A program made the translations under genes and the position numbers. DNA of 7,999 bases. Source: Methylophilales bacterium (GTDB taxonomy: Bacteria; Pseudomonadota; Gammaproteobacteria; Burkholderiales; Methylophilaceae). Within the stretch, counting starts at the first letter, position 1. Every line of letters starts with the position of its first letter. The notes under the pieces were generated by a model. That model was given only the letters and a program-made list of their open reading frames with translations. It did no database searches and was not told the origin of the DNA. Of this stretch, positions 7,048-7,999 are shown piece after piece. Location: assembly GCA_013205275.1 (NCBI GenBank), contig JABMNG010000187.1:1-7999 (forward strand). Direction: 5' to 3'.

Positions 7048-7075
7048 TGAAGGGTAGATAATTTAGTTTACACTT
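7048..7075 (+). promoter_or_regulatory. Candidate promoter of the TPR gene
   Basis: TTGAAG (7048-7053) and TACACT (7070-7075), spaced by 16 bp, each match four of six positions of the sigma70 -35 and -10 consensus. Initiation would fall around 7082, giving a leader of roughly 35 nt. The match is modest in an AT-rich background. Confidence 0.25.
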
Positions 7076-7115
7076 AACCCTAACCTTAATAGTAATTTAA
7101 TTTAATTTAACCATA

Positions 7116-7999
7116 ATGATAAAAAACAAACTAACACGCTTTTTTTTAGCTTTTATTACCACATTAAGCCTAAATGCAAACGGCATTGAAGCTGACGTAT
7201 TTGATGAGAATAAGCCGGCTGTCATTCAAAGCGCTAATGCCGAATTTATTTATAAATTTTTACTAGCTGAAATTGCCACTCAAAGAGGTGATCTTAATTC
7301 AGCTGGGCACCTTTATCTAGACCTCGCTAAATTAACCAAAGATGTTTCATTGGCTCAAAGAGCTACAGACATTGCTGGTCAGGCTAGAAATGGGCGCTTA
7401 GCTATGGATTCAGCTGAGGTATGGTTAAAACTTGACAATACCTCTGTTGCGGCAGAGCAAGTCCTAGCAGAACTATTCATTGCAAGTGGCAATCTTGGAA
7501 AAGCCAAGCCACTAGTAGAAAAGCTGCTAAGGGAACAAGAAAAAAGCCGCGCCGATGGCTTTATGTACTTAAATGGTATTTTAACTAAAGTTGAAAATAA
7601 GAAGAATGCCCTGAGATTTGTTTTGGAAATTGCAAAGCCATACGATGGTATGCCAGAAGCTCATTTTATTATTGCTCATGCGGCCTTCATGGCGGGGGAT
7701 AAAAAATTGGCTGAGTCTGAACTTGATGTTGTGGAAAGACTTAATCCTAGCTGGGAAACTTCGGCGCTTTTTAAAGGCTATATGTTGGCAAGGGATTGGC
7801 CAGAAAAAGCCTCCTCCTTCTACCAAACCTTTCTTGAAAAAAATCCTAAATCAAACGAGGTGCGTCTGGAGTATGCAAAGACATTAACAAATTTGAAGGA
7901 TTATGAGGCTGCAAAAAAAGAATTTTTAAAGCTTGTTAATGGGTCATTAGCATCTCCAGAAATTAGCTTAACAGTTGCATTACTTTCTTTGGAATTAAA
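7116..7999 (+). CDS. Exported tetratricopeptide-repeat protein (3' end outside window)
   Basis: An uninterrupted frame of 294 codons runs from the ATG at 7116 to the window end, so the gene continues to the right. An in-frame TAA at 7098-7100 leaves this ATG as the first possible start; no Shine-Dalgarno is visible. Residues 1-26 (basic MIKNKLTR then FFLAFITTLSLNANGIEA) look like a signal peptide with possible cleavage after Ala21 or Ala26 and no lipobox Cys. The remainder is helical with TPR-like pairs: about 43-76 (FLLAEIATQRGDLNSAGHLYLDLAK), 181-211 (AHFIIAHAAFMAGDKKLAESELDVVERLNP), 215-244 and 246-280 (LEYAKTLTNLKDYEAAKKEFLKLV). The pattern LLAEIA-QRG-L-A---YLDLAK-T-D--LA-RATDIA matches the betaproteobacterial TPR protein commonly encoded just upstream of lolB and ispE, which I expect beyond the edge. 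TPRs mediate protein-protein contacts; a periplasmic or envelope scaffold role is inferred, with the partner unknown. Confidence 0.88.
   Translation, partial: MIKNKLTRFFLAFITTLSLNANGIEADVFDENKPAVIQSANAEFIYKFLLAEIATQRGDLNSAGHLYLDLAKLTKDVSLAQRATDIAGQARNGRLAMDSAEVWLKLDNTSVAAEQVLAELFIASGNLGKAKPLVEKLLREQEKSRADGFMYLNGILTKVENKKNALRFVLEIAKPYDGMPEAHFIIAHAAFMAGDKKLAESELDVVERLNPSWETSALFKGYMLARDWPEKASSFYQTFLEKNPKSNEVRLEYAKTLTNLKDYEAAKKEFLKLVNGSLASPEISLTVALLSLEL

Larger units (their letters stand above)
6914..7115. promoter_or_regulatory. Divergent AT-rich intergenic region with promoters of both flanking genes
   Basis: This 202-bp gap is the only sizeable non-coding stretch. It separates the divergently read ABC operon and TPR gene, so it should carry promoters for both. 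It is strongly AT-rich, contains several TATAAT-like boxes on both strands, and has no ORF, tRNA or clear hairpin terminator. A short tandem AATTT x3 (7094-7108) and a doubled TAACC (7076-7085) lie close to the TPR start. No recognised operator was found. Confidence 0.6.

Noticed and set aside
7581..7887. Two short open frames, one on each strand, overlapping the TPR gene
   Set aside because: Both fall inside the long uninterrupted TPR frame beginning at 7116, whose translation is clearly protein-like.
1..7999. Defence system, CRISPR array, prophage, transposon or toxin-antitoxin cassette
   Set aside because: I found no regularly spaced repeats, transposase, integrase, nuclease or toxin-like genes. 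All sizeable frames are accounted for by core-type genes.

Overview
The window is AT-rich, densely packed bacterial DNA with only a few bases between most genes. It looks like a chromosomal segment of a betaproteobacterium. The TPR protein at the right edge resembles the betaproteobacterial TPR protein usually found upstream of lolB and ispE. UbiB, MutM and the GldA/GldF/GldG/DUF4340 set also fit that group. Low G+C (roughly mid-30s percent by eye, not computed) and near-zero spacing suggest a streamlined aquatic lineage, perhaps an OM43/Methylopumilus-type methylophilid. That placement is inference from gene content and composition only.

Layout. At the left edge, on the + strand, is the C-terminal part of ubiB (1-666), then a sodium:solute symporter (675-2099). 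A converging minus-strand operon follows after only 6 bp. In transcription order, from right to left, it encodes an ABC ATPase (6913-5984), an ABC-2 type permease (5964-5218), a GldG-family membrane-anchored auxiliary protein (5209-3824), a DUF4340 membrane-anchored protein (3820-2924) and mutM (2924-2106). The spacings are 19, 8, 3 and -1 nt, so the five genes look like one translationally coupled unit. A 202-bp AT-rich divergent region (6914-7115) separates it from a + strand gene for an exported TPR protein (7116 to beyond the window end).

How the genes work together. The ATPase and permease form the core of an ABC-2/GldA-GldF-like transporter. GldG and DUF4340 proteins, each anchored by an N-terminal helix with a large presumably periplasmic domain, are its likely partners; the substrate is unknown. 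MutM (8-oxoguanine/formamidopyrimidine glycosylase) has no obvious mechanistic link but shares the transcript. UbiB supports ubiquinone biosynthesis, and the symporter imports an unidentified solute with Na+.

The most unexpected signal is a 32-bp near-perfect dyad (6168-6199) inside the ATPase coding region, carrying three GATC sites at exact 9-bp spacing. I see no mobile element, CRISPR array, tRNA, rRNA or defence cassette. Apart from the poorly characterised Gld-like/DUF4340 transporter, this looks like ordinary core genome.
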